DNA of 59,596 bases, from positions 1 to 59,596 of the forward strand of contig JACRJQ010000002.1 in assembly GCA_016215405.1 (NCBI GenBank), in the 5' to 3' direction. The DNA is from Candidatus Tayloriibacteriota bacterium. GTDB taxonomy: Bacteria > Patescibacteriota > Minisyncoccia > Phycocordibacterales > UBA6065. The notes below the pieces were generated by a model. The model did no database searches, was not told where the DNA came from, and saw only the letters and a list, made by a program, of their open reading frames with translations. Position 1 is the first letter of the stretch. Each line of letters opens with the position of its first letter. Position numbers and translations under genes: made by a program. Below are positions 38,555 to 47,299 of this stretch, in pieces.

Positions 38555-39664
38555 TCACATCGCCCTGCCTATCCTAGCCTTCCTGGATATGTTAAGGAGC
38601 ATGCCTGAGACCGCGAGGACGAAGAAAAGCGCGGTGCCGCCCTGCGATACGAACAGAAGAGGTATGCCCGAGAGGGGCAGCACTCCGAGCATGGCGCTTA
38701 TGTTCACGAACGATTGCGCGATGACGAAGGTCGTTATGCCCACGGCGAGAAGCCCGCTATACGCGTTCTCGGCAGCTCCTGCTATCCGCAGCGACCGCAT
38801 GGCGAAGAAGACATAGAGCGCGATAAGGGCAACGCTCCCAAAGAATCCGAATTCCTCGGCCGCGACCGCGAATATCGAATCGCCCACCGGCTCGGGGAGG
38901 TAGTTGAATTTCTGTATGGACTGGCCGAAGCCGCGGCCCGCAAGCCCGCCCGATCCTACCGCTATGAGCGACTGCTGTATCTGGTAGCCCGCGCCCTGGC
39001 TCGATGCGGAAGGGTCGAGGAAAGTCTGTATGCGCGACATCACGTAAGGCCGTGTGAACGCGAGAGCCGCGAGGCACAAGGCGCCTACGACCGCCAGGAT
39101 GGCAACGTGCTTCCACTTCCCTCCTGCAGAGACGTACATGGCGAGGAGAGACGCTCCGATTATAGCGAGCGTGTCAGTATCCGGCTGCGCGAGGAGGAGG
39201 ACCGAGACGATGACGAGCATCGCGACGAGAGGGAGAAACCCCATCTTCCATTCCGAGGCGCGCTCTCTTGCGTACGCGAGCCATGAGGCGAAATAGATGA
39301 CCGAGGCGATCTTGAGAACCTCAGAGACCTGCAGAGAGAACGAGCCGATAAGGAGCCATCGCGTCGCCCCTCCGTGAGAGAGCCCTAAACCGGGTATGAA
39401 CACCAGGACGTTAAGGACGATAGCTCCGATGAATATCCAAAAGGAGAACTTGCGCCAAAGGGCCACGTCGAGGCGCGAAAAGGCGTAAAGCGCGATGAGG
39501 CCGGGGATGAGTCCGAGATATATCTGCTTCCAGACAATAGAGCTCATATAGCCCGAGTCCCTTTCAAGGAGCCCTAAGGACGCCGAGAGGAATATCAGGA
39601 AACCGGCCCCGACGAGGAGGAGTATCGATATGAGGAGCTGTATATCCATTCGATTCTGCTTCAT
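38555..39664 (-). CDS. ftsW: FtsW/RodA/SpoVE family lipid II polymerase
   Basis: SHGGATRWLLIGSFSLQVSEVLK, LPEPVGDSIFAVAAEEFGFFGS, GIPLLFVSQGGTAL. Confidence 0.93.
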   Translation of the reverse strand: MKQNRMDIQLLISILLLVGAGFLIFLSASLGLLERDSGYMSSIVWKQIYLGLIPGLIALYAFSRLDVALWRKFSFWIFIGAIVLNVLVFIPGLGLSHGGATRWLLIGSFSLQVSEVLKIASVIYFASWLAYARERASEWKMGFLPLVAMLVIVSVLLLAQPDTDTLAIIGASLLAMYVSAGGKWKHVAILAVVGALCLAALAFTRPYVMSRIQTFLDPSASSQGAGYQIQQSLIAVGSGGLAGRGFGQSIQKFNYLPEPVGDSIFAVAAEEFGFFGSVALIALYVFFAMRSLRIAGAAENAYSGLLAVGITTFVIAQSFVNISAMLGVLPLSGIPLLFVSQGGTALFFVLAVSGMLLNISRKARIGRAM

Positions 39665-39687
39665 GGCCTACATGATATCACGCAAAC

Positions 39688-39722
39688 AAAAAGGCCCCGG
39701 AGAATGTAATCTCGACGGGGCC
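39688..39722 (-). terminator. Rho-independent terminator of the unidentified ncRNA
   Basis: Minus strand: GGCCCCG-tc-GAGAttacatTCTC-CGGGGCC-TTTTT. Confidence 0.85.
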
Positions 39723-40004
39723 CTATAGTTTGGTGGCTGACGCGAAGACCTTCCTTCGTTTCTTTGGCGTCAATCGGCGCTGTCCTGCATCGGAAGGATG
39801 CGGGAGGGCCTTACGGTCGCGGACTGAGTGCGACCGAACCAAGGGTGACTAAGAGCTTGTAACGTGCGCTCGGCCGGGGCTCTTCGGACGCTTGTCCGAG
39901 AGGCAGCGAGCTGCGACGACTCTTGAACCTGTCATGGTAATCCGCTCTGGTCGATCGAAGGGCAAACGACGGCCCTGTGCCAGCAAGCGGAACTTCAATG
40001 ACCT
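39693..40004 (-). ncRNA. Candidate structured RNA gene of unknown family (~310 nt)
   Basis: Consensus promoter and strong terminator bracket a non-coding interval with several hairpins (CTCTCGGACaagcGTCCGAAGAG; GGTCGC..GCGACC; GCATCcttccGATGC; TGACGC..GCGTCA). Confidence 0.65.
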
Positions 40005-40010
40005 ACCCTT

Positions 40011-40038
40011 ATTATAGCAGCTATATTTAAATTGTCAA
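40011..40038 (-). promoter_or_regulatory. Consensus promoter for the ncRNA (TTGACA-N16-TATAAT)
   Basis: Minus strand: -35 at 40038-40033, -10 at 40016-40011. Confidence 0.9.
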
Positions 40039-41010
40039 CCTCTCCCGCGCTCAGAACTATCCCTTCCGTACAACGGCTAAACGAGGCCTTTTTCAGTAAA
40101 TGTTATGATTGCCTCATGGAAAAGAAATTTAAAAAGCTTCTCGTTAGAGCTGTTTTGGCGGATCAATTCGTCCGAGCAAAGCGCGTAACTGGTCGGGCTG
40201 AGGTACATTCTTCCGATTATAGCGGTACACGAACTCGTCGACATAAGACTGGAGGTGCTTCTTCGAAACGGAGTGGTGGGTCCCGTGCAAAGAACGCTTA
40301 AGCTGACCCCAAAAGTTCTCGATTGTATTGGTGTACACATCACCGAGCACATATTGCTTCTGTGAGTGGTTAATCGTCTGCTTCTTGTACCCCCTGACGA
40401 CGTTATATATCGCCGCGTCGTCAGTCACGAGAATTGAACCTTTTCTTATGTACTTCTGGAGAAACGGAATGATCTCGTACTCGTCTCTCCGGCTGATCAC
40501 CTTTCCTCTGAGCTGACCTCCGCGTTGCACCACTCCGACTATGGGAGCTTTGTCCTTGAAATACGAACCCGACCTCCTCGGCCGGCGGCCTCCGATATAG
40601 GCCTCGTCTGCCTCGACTACTCCAGAGAGTTTGATGTCACCTTCCTTCATGAGCCCCCTGATTGCCTTAGCCATCCTCCAAGCAGTCTTGTAGGTGACTC
40701 CGAGCTGTCTCTCTAGCTCTTTTGCAGCAACGCCGTTCTTAGATTGGGAGAAGAGATAGATGGCGTAGAACCACTTCATTAGAGAAGTGCTCGATCTCTC
40801 GAATATCGTGCCTTTGAGCGGGTAAATGTGTCGCCTATCTTGAGTAGTATAGGCTTTCCGTCCTTTTATCCTTCTGAGCTCCTGATTTGGAAACCGTATC
40901 CTTACTATGTATTCCAGACATGAATCCTCGTTAGGGAATTCCTTCTGGAAATCCTCGAAGGAATACTTTTTCAAGTATATCTAGACTAGCCCATACCCCC
41001 TCAGTGTCAA
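40020..41010 (-). mobile_element. IS1595-like insertion sequence; ends not defined
   Basis: Transposase present; terminal inverted repeats not confidently identified. Confidence 0.55.
40144..40974 (-). CDS. IS1595/ISXO2-type transposase
   Basis: Zn-ribbon-like N-terminus; VEADEAYIGGRRPRR; HSQKQYVLGDVYTNTIENFWGQLKRSLHGTHHSVSKKHLQSYVDEFVYRYNRK. Confidence 0.9.
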   Translation of the reverse strand: MKKYSFEDFQKEFPNEDSCLEYIVRIRFPNQELRRIKGRKAYTTQDRRHIYPLKGTIFERSSTSLMKWFYAIYLFSQSKNGVAAKELERQLGVTYKTAWRMAKAIRGLMKEGDIKLSGVVEADEAYIGGRRPRRSGSYFKDKAPIVGVVQRGGQLRGKVISRRDEYEIIPFLQKYIRKGSILVTDDAAIYNVVRGYKKQTINHSQKQYVLGDVYTNTIENFWGQLKRSLHGTHHSVSKKHLQSYVDEFVYRYNRKNVPQPDQLRALLGRIDPPKQL

Positions 41011-41083
41011 GCTATAATGGGAGTGGCATCCCTTGAGTAAGGATGCCCTGGAATCCTACTTCCTAAATGCCATATCCACTAAA

Positions 41084-41149
41084 ATGGATATTTTAAACCT
41101 CATCATCGTTCTCTTGATTCTCAGAGAGGTAAGACTCTTGGCGAAATAA
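41084..41149 (+). CDS. Candidate 21-aa hydrophobic peptide MDILNLIIVLLILREVRLLAK
   Basis: TATAAT at 41013-41018, start codon in hairpin ATATCCA-ctaaaa-TGGATAT, terminator at 41166-41185. Confidence 0.4.
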   Translation: MDILNLIIVLLILREVRLLAK

Positions 41150-41165
41150 AGCCGATGATCGCAAG

Positions 41166-41185
41166 ACCGCCCACAAGGCGGTTTT
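41166..41185 (+). terminator. Terminator after the small ORF
   Basis: ACCGCC-cacaa-GGCGGT-TTT. Confidence 0.65.
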
Positions 41186-41236
41186 GCTATGGTTCGAGGG
41201 TTTTGGTTGATACCTTATTACCGTCCGTAGTTATAG

Positions 41237-41992
41237 TCACGGTACCAACCTATTTATCGCTCGAATGGTTTCGTTGGAAGATTTGAGCCATTTCCTTACG
41301 TCCTCGATGACTATTTGCCTCTGCTGCCCTTGCTTTTTCTTGCCCCACAGCACGATGTCCGCCTCATGAACTATTCTATGCCTGCGACTAAACAGGGCCT
41401 TTAGTTGCACCGTTGCTTGAATCTTGCGACCGGCCTTCGTTCTAAGATTATCTTTTTTACTCTTTAGTTTTCTTTGAGTGGCAATTTTAGGCCATATTTC
41501 CGATGGTTTTTTGCCCATCATCGCAAGCGCAGTATCTATGCTTGAAATACTTTGAAAGGACAATTTATTAAACGCAGCTTGAACGTAATCAACAATTTCC
41601 GACTCGTTTGAACTACAAGCCAAATCAACAAGTCTCTTTTCTTCTTTTTTTAGCTGCTTGTAACCTTTGCCGTTGTAACCAGAACTTGCGGCCGCCTCTT
41701 TTGCTAGATTCCTAACACTCTCTGGTATCACGAAACCCCTTCCCTTGATTTGACCCCTCAAGACGTTGATTACCTTTACTTTAAAATACGCATCGATCGC
41801 AGCGACTTCGAATATCACAGCAGCTCTAAGATCATCAAACTTTTTCTTCTTTGGGCTCCGCTCATTAAGAAAGATGTCTGCTCTTTTGTGGGCCGCGTTG
41901 AATATGTCTAAAGGGGTAGAAGCCATGGATATATTAGTCATACTATGAGCTAGTTTGACTATTTTTTCAATGTCCAGTCTAAAATGCCCCAT
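41237..41992 (-). CDS. HEPN-like (RiboL-PSP-HEPN type) putative RNase
   Basis: AAVIFEVAAIDAYFKVKVINVLRG ... SRRHRIVHEADIV (R-x4-H); helical, Lys-rich, lower GC than neighbours. Confidence 0.65.
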   Translation of the reverse strand: MGHFRLDIEKIVKLAHSMTNISMASTPLDIFNAAHKRADIFLNERSPKKKKFDDLRAAVIFEVAAIDAYFKVKVINVLRGQIKGRGFVIPESVRNLAKEAAASSGYNGKGYKQLKKEEKRLVDLACSSNESEIVDYVQAAFNKLSFQSISSIDTALAMMGKKPSEIWPKIATQRKLKSKKDNLRTKAGRKIQATVQLKALFSRRHRIVHEADIVLWGKKKQGQQRQIVIEDVRKWLKSSNETIRAINRLVP

Positions 41993-42079
41993 TTCAATTT
42001 AAGGGTACAGAAACAGACTTATTCACAGGCTCAATTAAGCGGTTTTTGTACCGAGGGGATAGTTGCCCCCGCGCTTCCC

Positions 42080-43048
42080 TTATAGGGAGGCATCCAAAGG
42101 AGGCGTGGACGTGGCCGGCGTCGAGAAGAATTCGACCGTAGCGTCGACGAGCTTGTCGAGGTCTTCGAACCTTCCCTCGTACGAGGATCCGAGCACGGCT
42201 ATGATTATCGGTCGGCCGATGCCTGCGTTCCAAGCGACGACGACGTTTCCGCCAGATAGATCAGTGTATCCGGTCTTCGACGCGATGACGTTCGGTATGG
42301 TCGATATCGAGCGGTTGGTGTTCGTCGCGTCATGAGTCGCGTTGTTCGAAGAGATGTTGGTCCTGCCGTACGAAGTCGCCTCGAGGAGGTGCGGATCGGT
42401 CTTGAGGATATATTCGACGAGCTTCGCCATGTCCTTCGCGGAGCCGTAGCCGCCGGAGAGCGTCTTCGACACGTCGAGGCCTGACTGATTGAGGAAGTAG
42501 GTCTCTGTGAGGCCTATCCGCTTCGAGATCTCGTTCATCTTGCGGACGAAAGCCTCCTGGGCGCTGCCGTCCTCGGTCGTGGATGCCCTTCCCGCCTGCG
42601 ATCCGGCGACCGATGCGAGGGCTCTCATGCCGTCGTTCGAAGAGACTACGAGGCTGTAGTCGATGAGCTTGCCGAGCTTCCATTCCTCGTCGACGAGAAG
42701 GCCCGTATCGCCCTCTTCCCTTAGGTCCTCGGAAGTGATCCTTACGAGCATGTATTCCGGAATGAGCTCTTTCGCGGCCAGGGCGGACATGAGCTTCGTA
42801 AGCGACGCCAAAGGCCACTGGAGCTCTGCTTCTTTTTCGAAGAGCGCCTTGCCGGTCGAGACGTCATAGACGTAGGCGGACTTGGCCTCTATCTCCACTT
42901 GAGGGAATCTCCTCTCGGCGGACTCGGACGGCACGGAAGCGCTCTCCGTGCTAGGCGCCGTAGGCTTGACCAGCCACAAAAAGAGCGCGAGGAGTAGCGC
43001 CAAAAGACCGAGCTCTAGCCATGCCGTCGCTTTAGGATTGAGGGACAT
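42080..43048 (-). CDS. D-alanyl-D-alanine carboxypeptidase (S11, PBP5/6-like)
   Basis: LASLTKLMSALAA (SxxK), SSNDG (SxN), ASKTGYTDLSGG (KTG). Confidence 0.94.
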   Translation of the reverse strand: MSLNPKATAWLELGLLALLLALFLWLVKPTAPSTESASVPSESAERRFPQVEIEAKSAYVYDVSTGKALFEKEAELQWPLASLTKLMSALAAKELIPEYMLVRITSEDLREEGDTGLLVDEEWKLGKLIDYSLVVSSNDGMRALASVAGSQAGRASTTEDGSAQEAFVRKMNEISKRIGLTETYFLNQSGLDVSKTLSGGYGSAKDMAKLVEYILKTDPHLLEATSYGRTNISSNNATHDATNTNRSISTIPNVIASKTGYTDLSGGNVVVAWNAGIGRPIIIAVLGSSYEGRFEDLDKLVDATVEFFSTPATSTPPLDASL

Positions 43049-43655
43049 CTTTCGTCTCCGCTGTTATCGCATCAGAGATCTCGGCTTGCGCGAGAGGCGC
43101 CGTCTCTTCTTGCTTGCCTTCCTCGTCCGCCGCCCTCGCGAACGCTTCGAGCTCCGCCTTCGTCTTTTCGTATTCAGGGAGGTCTTCTATCTTGGATATG
43201 CCGAGATGCGCGAGGAGGTCGATCGTCGGCTTATAAGAGAATCCTCTGCCGGCTCCCTCTTTCTCGGCGATCCTTTCGATGAGCCCGCGGACGAGGAGGT
43301 TTCGGATGATGAACGATGAATTAACTCCGCGGATGTAGTCGACCTCCGATCGCTTGATCGGGCTCTTGTAGAGGATGATCGTCAAAGTCTCGAGGCCGGC
43401 TTTGCCCAAGTCCCGATACAGCTCGTCCTTCGTTAGCTTCTCGATAAGGGCAGAGACCTCAGGGGCCGTCCTCAGCTCTATCTCCTCTCCGACCCTCATG
43501 ATGCGCAGTCCGCGCGTGCCGAGAGCTGCTTCGAGCGCGGCGATAGCCGCGTCGAGCTCTTCCTTGCCGCATTCGAGCGCGGCTTGGACCTTTTTTATCG
43601 CCATGGGCTCTCCTTTCCAGAAAAGCAGGGCTTCGAGTTTGGCTTCGAGTGTCAT
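43032..43655 (-). CDS. scpB: Segregation and condensation protein B
   Basis: KLEALLFWKGEPMAIKKV, LETLTIILYKSPIKRSEVDYIRGVNSSFIIRNLLVRGLI. Confidence 0.94.
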   Translation of the reverse strand: MTLEAKLEALLFWKGEPMAIKKVQAALECGKEELDAAIAALEAALGTRGLRIMRVGEEIELRTAPEVSALIEKLTKDELYRDLGKAGLETLTIILYKSPIKRSEVDYIRGVNSSFIIRNLLVRGLIERIAEKEGAGRGFSYKPTIDLLAHLGISKIEDLPEYEKTKAELEAFARAADEEGKQEETAPLAQAEISDAITAETKDVPQS

Positions 43656-43714
43656 TGCTTGAGTATACGGTATAGGATGGCTAATTTGAAGGCGCGAGAG
43701 CTACTTTCGCTGGA

Positions 43715-44137
43715 TTAGAACCGGACTTCGAAGTTCTTCCCTTCCTTGAAGTCCGAATACCTGATCCAGGTAGGCTTTACGATGAAATACCGCTGGTCGG
43801 GAAGCTCGTGAAATTTAGCGGCGGAAGGGTTCTTGGCGATAAGAGCCTTTGCCATCTTCTCTGCTTCCTTGCCCGACAACTCCGAAGCGACGCCCTCATA
43901 TTGAACGGTCTTCTTTCCGGTGAAGGACCAGCCTATCGCAAAAGAGACGCGAGGATCCTTTTGTAAATTCGCATGCTTGCGCGATGTGTTTGAGGTTCCG
44001 AATACGATCTCAAGCCCCTTCGTCTCTGCAAAAGCGACCACCGCGCTCTCGGGCGCCCCGTCCTTTCCCACGGTCGATACCACGGCGAGCTTCTCGCCCT
44101 TTAGGAATTCTGCTATCTTCTTTCTTGGGTTTTCCAT
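43715..44137 (-). CDS. Pyridoxamine 5'-phosphate oxidase-like FMN-binding protein
   Basis: KLAVVSTVGKDGAPESAVVAFAE...FGTSNTSRKHANLQKDPRVSFAIG. Confidence 0.85.
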   Translation of the reverse strand: MENPRKKIAEFLKGEKLAVVSTVGKDGAPESAVVAFAETKGLEIVFGTSNTSRKHANLQKDPRVSFAIGWSFTGKKTVQYEGVASELSGKEAEKMAKALIAKNPSAAKFHELPDQRYFIVKPTWIRYSDFKEGKNFEVRF

Positions 44138-44168
44138 AAGATTCTCTCCTATATATGCTAATCCGAAC

Positions 44169-44888
44169 CTAATACCTCGGCACCCCGACAGACTCCGTCT
44201 CCATCTGTATATCCTCGAAATGCTTTTCCTGAGTGACGTTGATGATACCCTGCTTTACGAGCTCGAGCATGGCGAGGAAAGAGACTATGACGCTCACTTT
44301 TTCAGTCTTATGCGAATTCGTGAACTCGTTGAAGCTCACCTTGAGGCTCGCCGCGACCCGGCTCGTGAGGCTAGAGATCATCTCTTCGAGGGATATCACC
44401 TTGTCTATCACGACTTTGGGGAGGAACTCTTTTTTCGGCAAGTTAGCCAGCACGCGGCCGGCCGCCTCGAAGAGGCTCGCGACCGTCATAGACTCGTCGG
44501 GCGAGAATACGGGATCGAGCCTCCTCTCTCCTCTCGCGAAGAGATATCTTTTACCGAACAGTGGGCGTATGGCGAGCGCGAGCGCCCGCATCCTCTCATA
44601 GACCTTAAGGCGGCGCTCGAGGTCCTCGATAGAAGCCTGCTCTTCGGCGGTGAGATCGAGCGACGGCAGGAGCGATTTGGACTTTATAAGAAGAAGCGTA
44701 GAGGCGACGAGGATGAAATGGGCGCTGTCGGCGACCGGAAACTCGCTCATAGTCCTTATGTATGCGATGTAATCGTCCGCGACCTTGGCCAAAGACACGT
44801 CAGATACGAAAAGCTTCCTCTTTTCGATGAGGTCGAGGAGAAGGTCTAGAGGACCCTCGAATTTCTCTTGCTTGACGGTAAAAGTCAT
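44169..44888 (-). CDS. scpA: Segregation and condensation protein A
   Basis: FEGPLDLLLDLIEKRKLFVSDVSLAKVADDYIAYI. Confidence 0.95.
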   Translation of the reverse strand: MTFTVKQEKFEGPLDLLLDLIEKRKLFVSDVSLAKVADDYIAYIRTMSEFPVADSAHFILVASTLLLIKSKSLLPSLDLTAEEQASIEDLERRLKVYERMRALALAIRPLFGKRYLFARGERRLDPVFSPDESMTVASLFEAAGRVLANLPKKEFLPKVVIDKVISLEEMISSLTSRVAASLKVSFNEFTNSHKTEKVSVIVSFLAMLELVKQGIINVTQEKHFEDIQMETESVGVPRY

Positions 44889-44934
44889 GGGGCTACGGCC
44901 AATTATAGCTAAAATGGATTATAATGTCTCTGTC

Positions 44935-45819
44935 ATGAGAAGCTTTCTCTTCGCGCACAAGTATTCTCTCTCCGCTCTCGCGGCCTTAGGCCTCGGCATC
45001 GCCGCGTACGCGCTCTACCCTTCTCAGGGCTCGGTCATGGACGCGCACTCCGCCCACAAAAAGGCCATCGCGGAGAGGCTTGCAGGCAGAGGCGTTCCCG
45101 AGATGGATCTTGATATATCGTTCGAGCACTCGAAACCCGTCGTCGCTGGAACAGGGACCTCTCTATCATGGCAGATGCGCGACAGAAAGACCGGCGAATC
45201 TGTCGTGAAATTCGAGAAGAACATGGAGAAGCTCCTCCACCTCATCGTCACGAACGATTCGCTCACCTACTTCGATCATATCCACCCGACGTTCGACGGC
45301 GGGTCATTCTCTATCGCCTACACCTTCCCCAAAGACGACGTCTACTGGCTCTACCTCGATTTCCAGCCCGTAGGATCGTCCGAGATCCAGAAGTCGTTCG
45401 TCCTGCCTGTCGGCGAACCTTCGCCCGAAGCAAAACCTTCGGACAGGTCTGTTTCCAAGGCCTTCGGCGCGTATAAAGTAGCCCTGTCGAGTACGTTTAA
45501 GGCGCGCGACATAGACCTCGCCAAATCCCACCTCACCTTTACCGTGACAGACTCGAAGACTGGAAAGCCGGTAAAGGATCTACGCCCGTATCTCGGAGCG
45601 TTCGGACATCTCGTCATGATAAACACCGCTGACCACTCCTATATACACGCGCACCCCCTCGAAGGCGTCGTTACAGACGATAGGTCGGGCCCTAACGTCG
45701 AATTCTATCCGTTTGACCTTCGCACAGGAAAGCTCGCTCCGGGAACCTATCGCCTCTTTGCTCAGTTCAATCCCCCGTCAGGTCTCTTTACGGCTGACTT
45801 CACCGTAGACATACGATGA
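44935..45819 (+). CDS. Membrane-anchored, His-rich periplasmic protein (putative metal handling)
   Basis: TM anchor; HLIVTNDSLTYFDHIHPTF and GHLVMINTADHSYIHAHP; start moved to 44935 (listed ORF from 44785 overlaps scpA). Confidence 0.7.
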   Translation: MRSFLFAHKYSLSALAALGLGIAAYALYPSQGSVMDAHSAHKKAIAERLAGRGVPEMDLDISFEHSKPVVAGTGTSLSWQMRDRKTGESVVKFEKNMEKLLHLIVTNDSLTYFDHIHPTFDGGSFSIAYTFPKDDVYWLYLDFQPVGSSEIQKSFVLPVGEPSPEAKPSDRSVSKAFGAYKVALSSTFKARDIDLAKSHLTFTVTDSKTGKPVKDLRPYLGAFGHLVMINTADHSYIHAHPLEGVVTDDRSGPNVEFYPFDLRTGKLAPGTYRLFAQFNPPSGLFTADFTVDIR

Positions 45820-46652
45820 GGACCTTCTTTGCGCTATCGCTTCTTCTCTCCCTCTTCGTCGCCCCTCTCGAAAGCGCCTCGGCGCACGTCTATCTCGAGG
45901 ATGGGCCGATGGAGGTGTTTACCCATATCGAGCCGGACGACGATCCTATCGTAGGAGCGAAAGCCGACTTCTTCTTCATCTTCTCGGATTCGACTGGGAG
46001 ATTCGACTCCTCGAACTGCGATTGCGTAGCGAGGCTCATCTCCGAAGGCGTCACCGTCTTTGAAAAGGAACTCTTCGAGATACCTGATCCTACGACGGAC
46101 TCCTTTCAGTTCACGCTGCCGAGCACGGGGATATATGACCTTGAGATAGTCGGCGCGCCGCTCGAGCCCGGCCTCTTCGAGCCCTTTGAGGTCCACAGGA
46201 TCATCCGTGCGGAAAGAGTGGTGGCAGAGCCCGTGGCAGAAGCAGAATCCTCGGGATTCTCGATGCGCTACGTCCTCTTTGGGCTTGCTGCCGCCGCGAT
46301 AGCGATCCTCTTCGCGTCTGAGAGCGCGCGATCGAGGAAAGGGAGCGCGGGTAAGGCCGTCTCGGGCGCCGTGCTCTTTATCGCGGCACTCTCTATACTG
46401 GCTATCGCTCTGCATGAGGCTCGCGCATTCGAATCCGCGCTAGATCCTCACTGCGCAGATGCGCACGAATGCTGCAGGATACAGGCCGCCGATATCTCCA
46501 CCGCTCTCGACGCGTCCGCCGCGATCACCTGCTTCGTCGAAAGGGGCGAGGACGGCGATGAGACGGGTTTTCTCGTCGATATCGCCCGCTCGATAAAGAA
46601 TAAATCGCCGCCGACGCCCGCCTCCTCTTTTTTAAAAGCGATAGATCTATAG
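45816..46652 (+). CDS. Secreted/membrane protein with putative mature N-terminal His and Cys motifs
   Basis: Signal peptide ...ESASA|HVYLEDGPMEVFTHI; NCDCVA, HCADAHECC; internal TMs; ATGA overlap with previous gene. Confidence 0.7.
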   Translation: MRTFFALSLLLSLFVAPLESASAHVYLEDGPMEVFTHIEPDDDPIVGAKADFFFIFSDSTGRFDSSNCDCVARLISEGVTVFEKELFEIPDPTTDSFQFTLPSTGIYDLEIVGAPLEPGLFEPFEVHRIIRAERVVAEPVAEAESSGFSMRYVLFGLAAAAIAILFASESARSRKGSAGKAVSGAVLFIAALSILAIALHEARAFESALDPHCADAHECCRIQAADISTALDASAAITCFVERGEDGDETGFLVDIARSIKNKSPPTPASSFLKAIDL

Positions 46653-46657
46653 AAAAT

Positions 46658-47299
46658 ATGATAAAGAAGATGATCGCGTGGACGGGAATGGCGGCTCTCG
46701 CCTTTGGCCCGCTCCTCGCGTCGGCTCACGTGACCGTAAAGCCGGCACAGGTCGGGCTCGCGGCGTTCCAGACCTTTACCGTAAGCGTCCCTAACGAAAA
46801 AGACGTGCCGACGACCGCCGTAAGGCTCGTCGTCCCCGAAGGCCTCGGACACGTGATGCCTTCAGTAAAGCCGGGCTGGCGGATTGAGGTAAAGAAAGTC
46901 TCCGTTGAAAAAGCGGAAGCTGGCCATGGAGACGAGGATGGCGACGAGCATTCGACCGCGGAGCGCGTAAGCGAGATAGTCTGGAGCGGCGGATCGATAC
47001 CCGCAGGGCAGAGAGACGAATTCACCTTCTCGGCTCAGGCGCCCGAGCGAGAGGCGGATATCGCCTGGAAGGCGTATCAGACATACGCCGGAGGCGTCGT
47101 CGTCGCTTGGGATATGGATCCTAACGCGCCTAAAGTAGAGGGCGAGGCTCATACCCCCTATTCGAAGACCAGGGTTATAAACGACCTGGCGGGATCGAAA
47201 TCGCCCGAAGGGAGCTCTGACACGACGGCGCTTAGCGTCGCCTTGGTCGCTTTGGTCCTCTCTGTCTTCGCGCTCGTAAAGACGAGGAGAGTAGCTTAG
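46658..47299 (+). CDS. YcnI-like (DUF1775) copper-binding protein
   Basis: ASA|HVTVKPAQVGLAAFQTFTVSVPNEKDVPTTAVRLVVPEGL...KPGWRIEV...IVWSGGSIPAGQRDEFTFSAQAP; C-terminal TM. Confidence 0.88.
   Translation: MIKKMIAWTGMAALAFGPLLASAHVTVKPAQVGLAAFQTFTVSVPNEKDVPTTAVRLVVPEGLGHVMPSVKPGWRIEVKKVSVEKAEAGHGDEDGDEHSTAERVSEIVWSGGSIPAGQRDEFTFSAQAPEREADIAWKAYQTYAGGVVVAWDMDPNAPKVEGEAHTPYSKTRVINDLAGSKSPEGSSDTTALSVALVALVLSVFALVKTRRVA

Noticed and set aside
39960-40016. Plus-strand GGGCAAACGACGG...TAA as a tmRNA tag ORF (GCA AAC GAC)
   Set aside because: Promoter and terminator show transcription on the opposite strand; the encoded 22-aa tail lacks a typical ALAA-like end and there is no tRNA-like domain.
40032-40301. 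Plus-strand 89-aa ORF at the IS left end
   Set aside because: Antisense to the transposase 3' end and over the ncRNA promoter; probably spurious.
40020-41010. Terminal inverted repeats of the IS element
   Set aside because: Only partial similarity (GGCTA...) could be found by eye; not enough to define ends.
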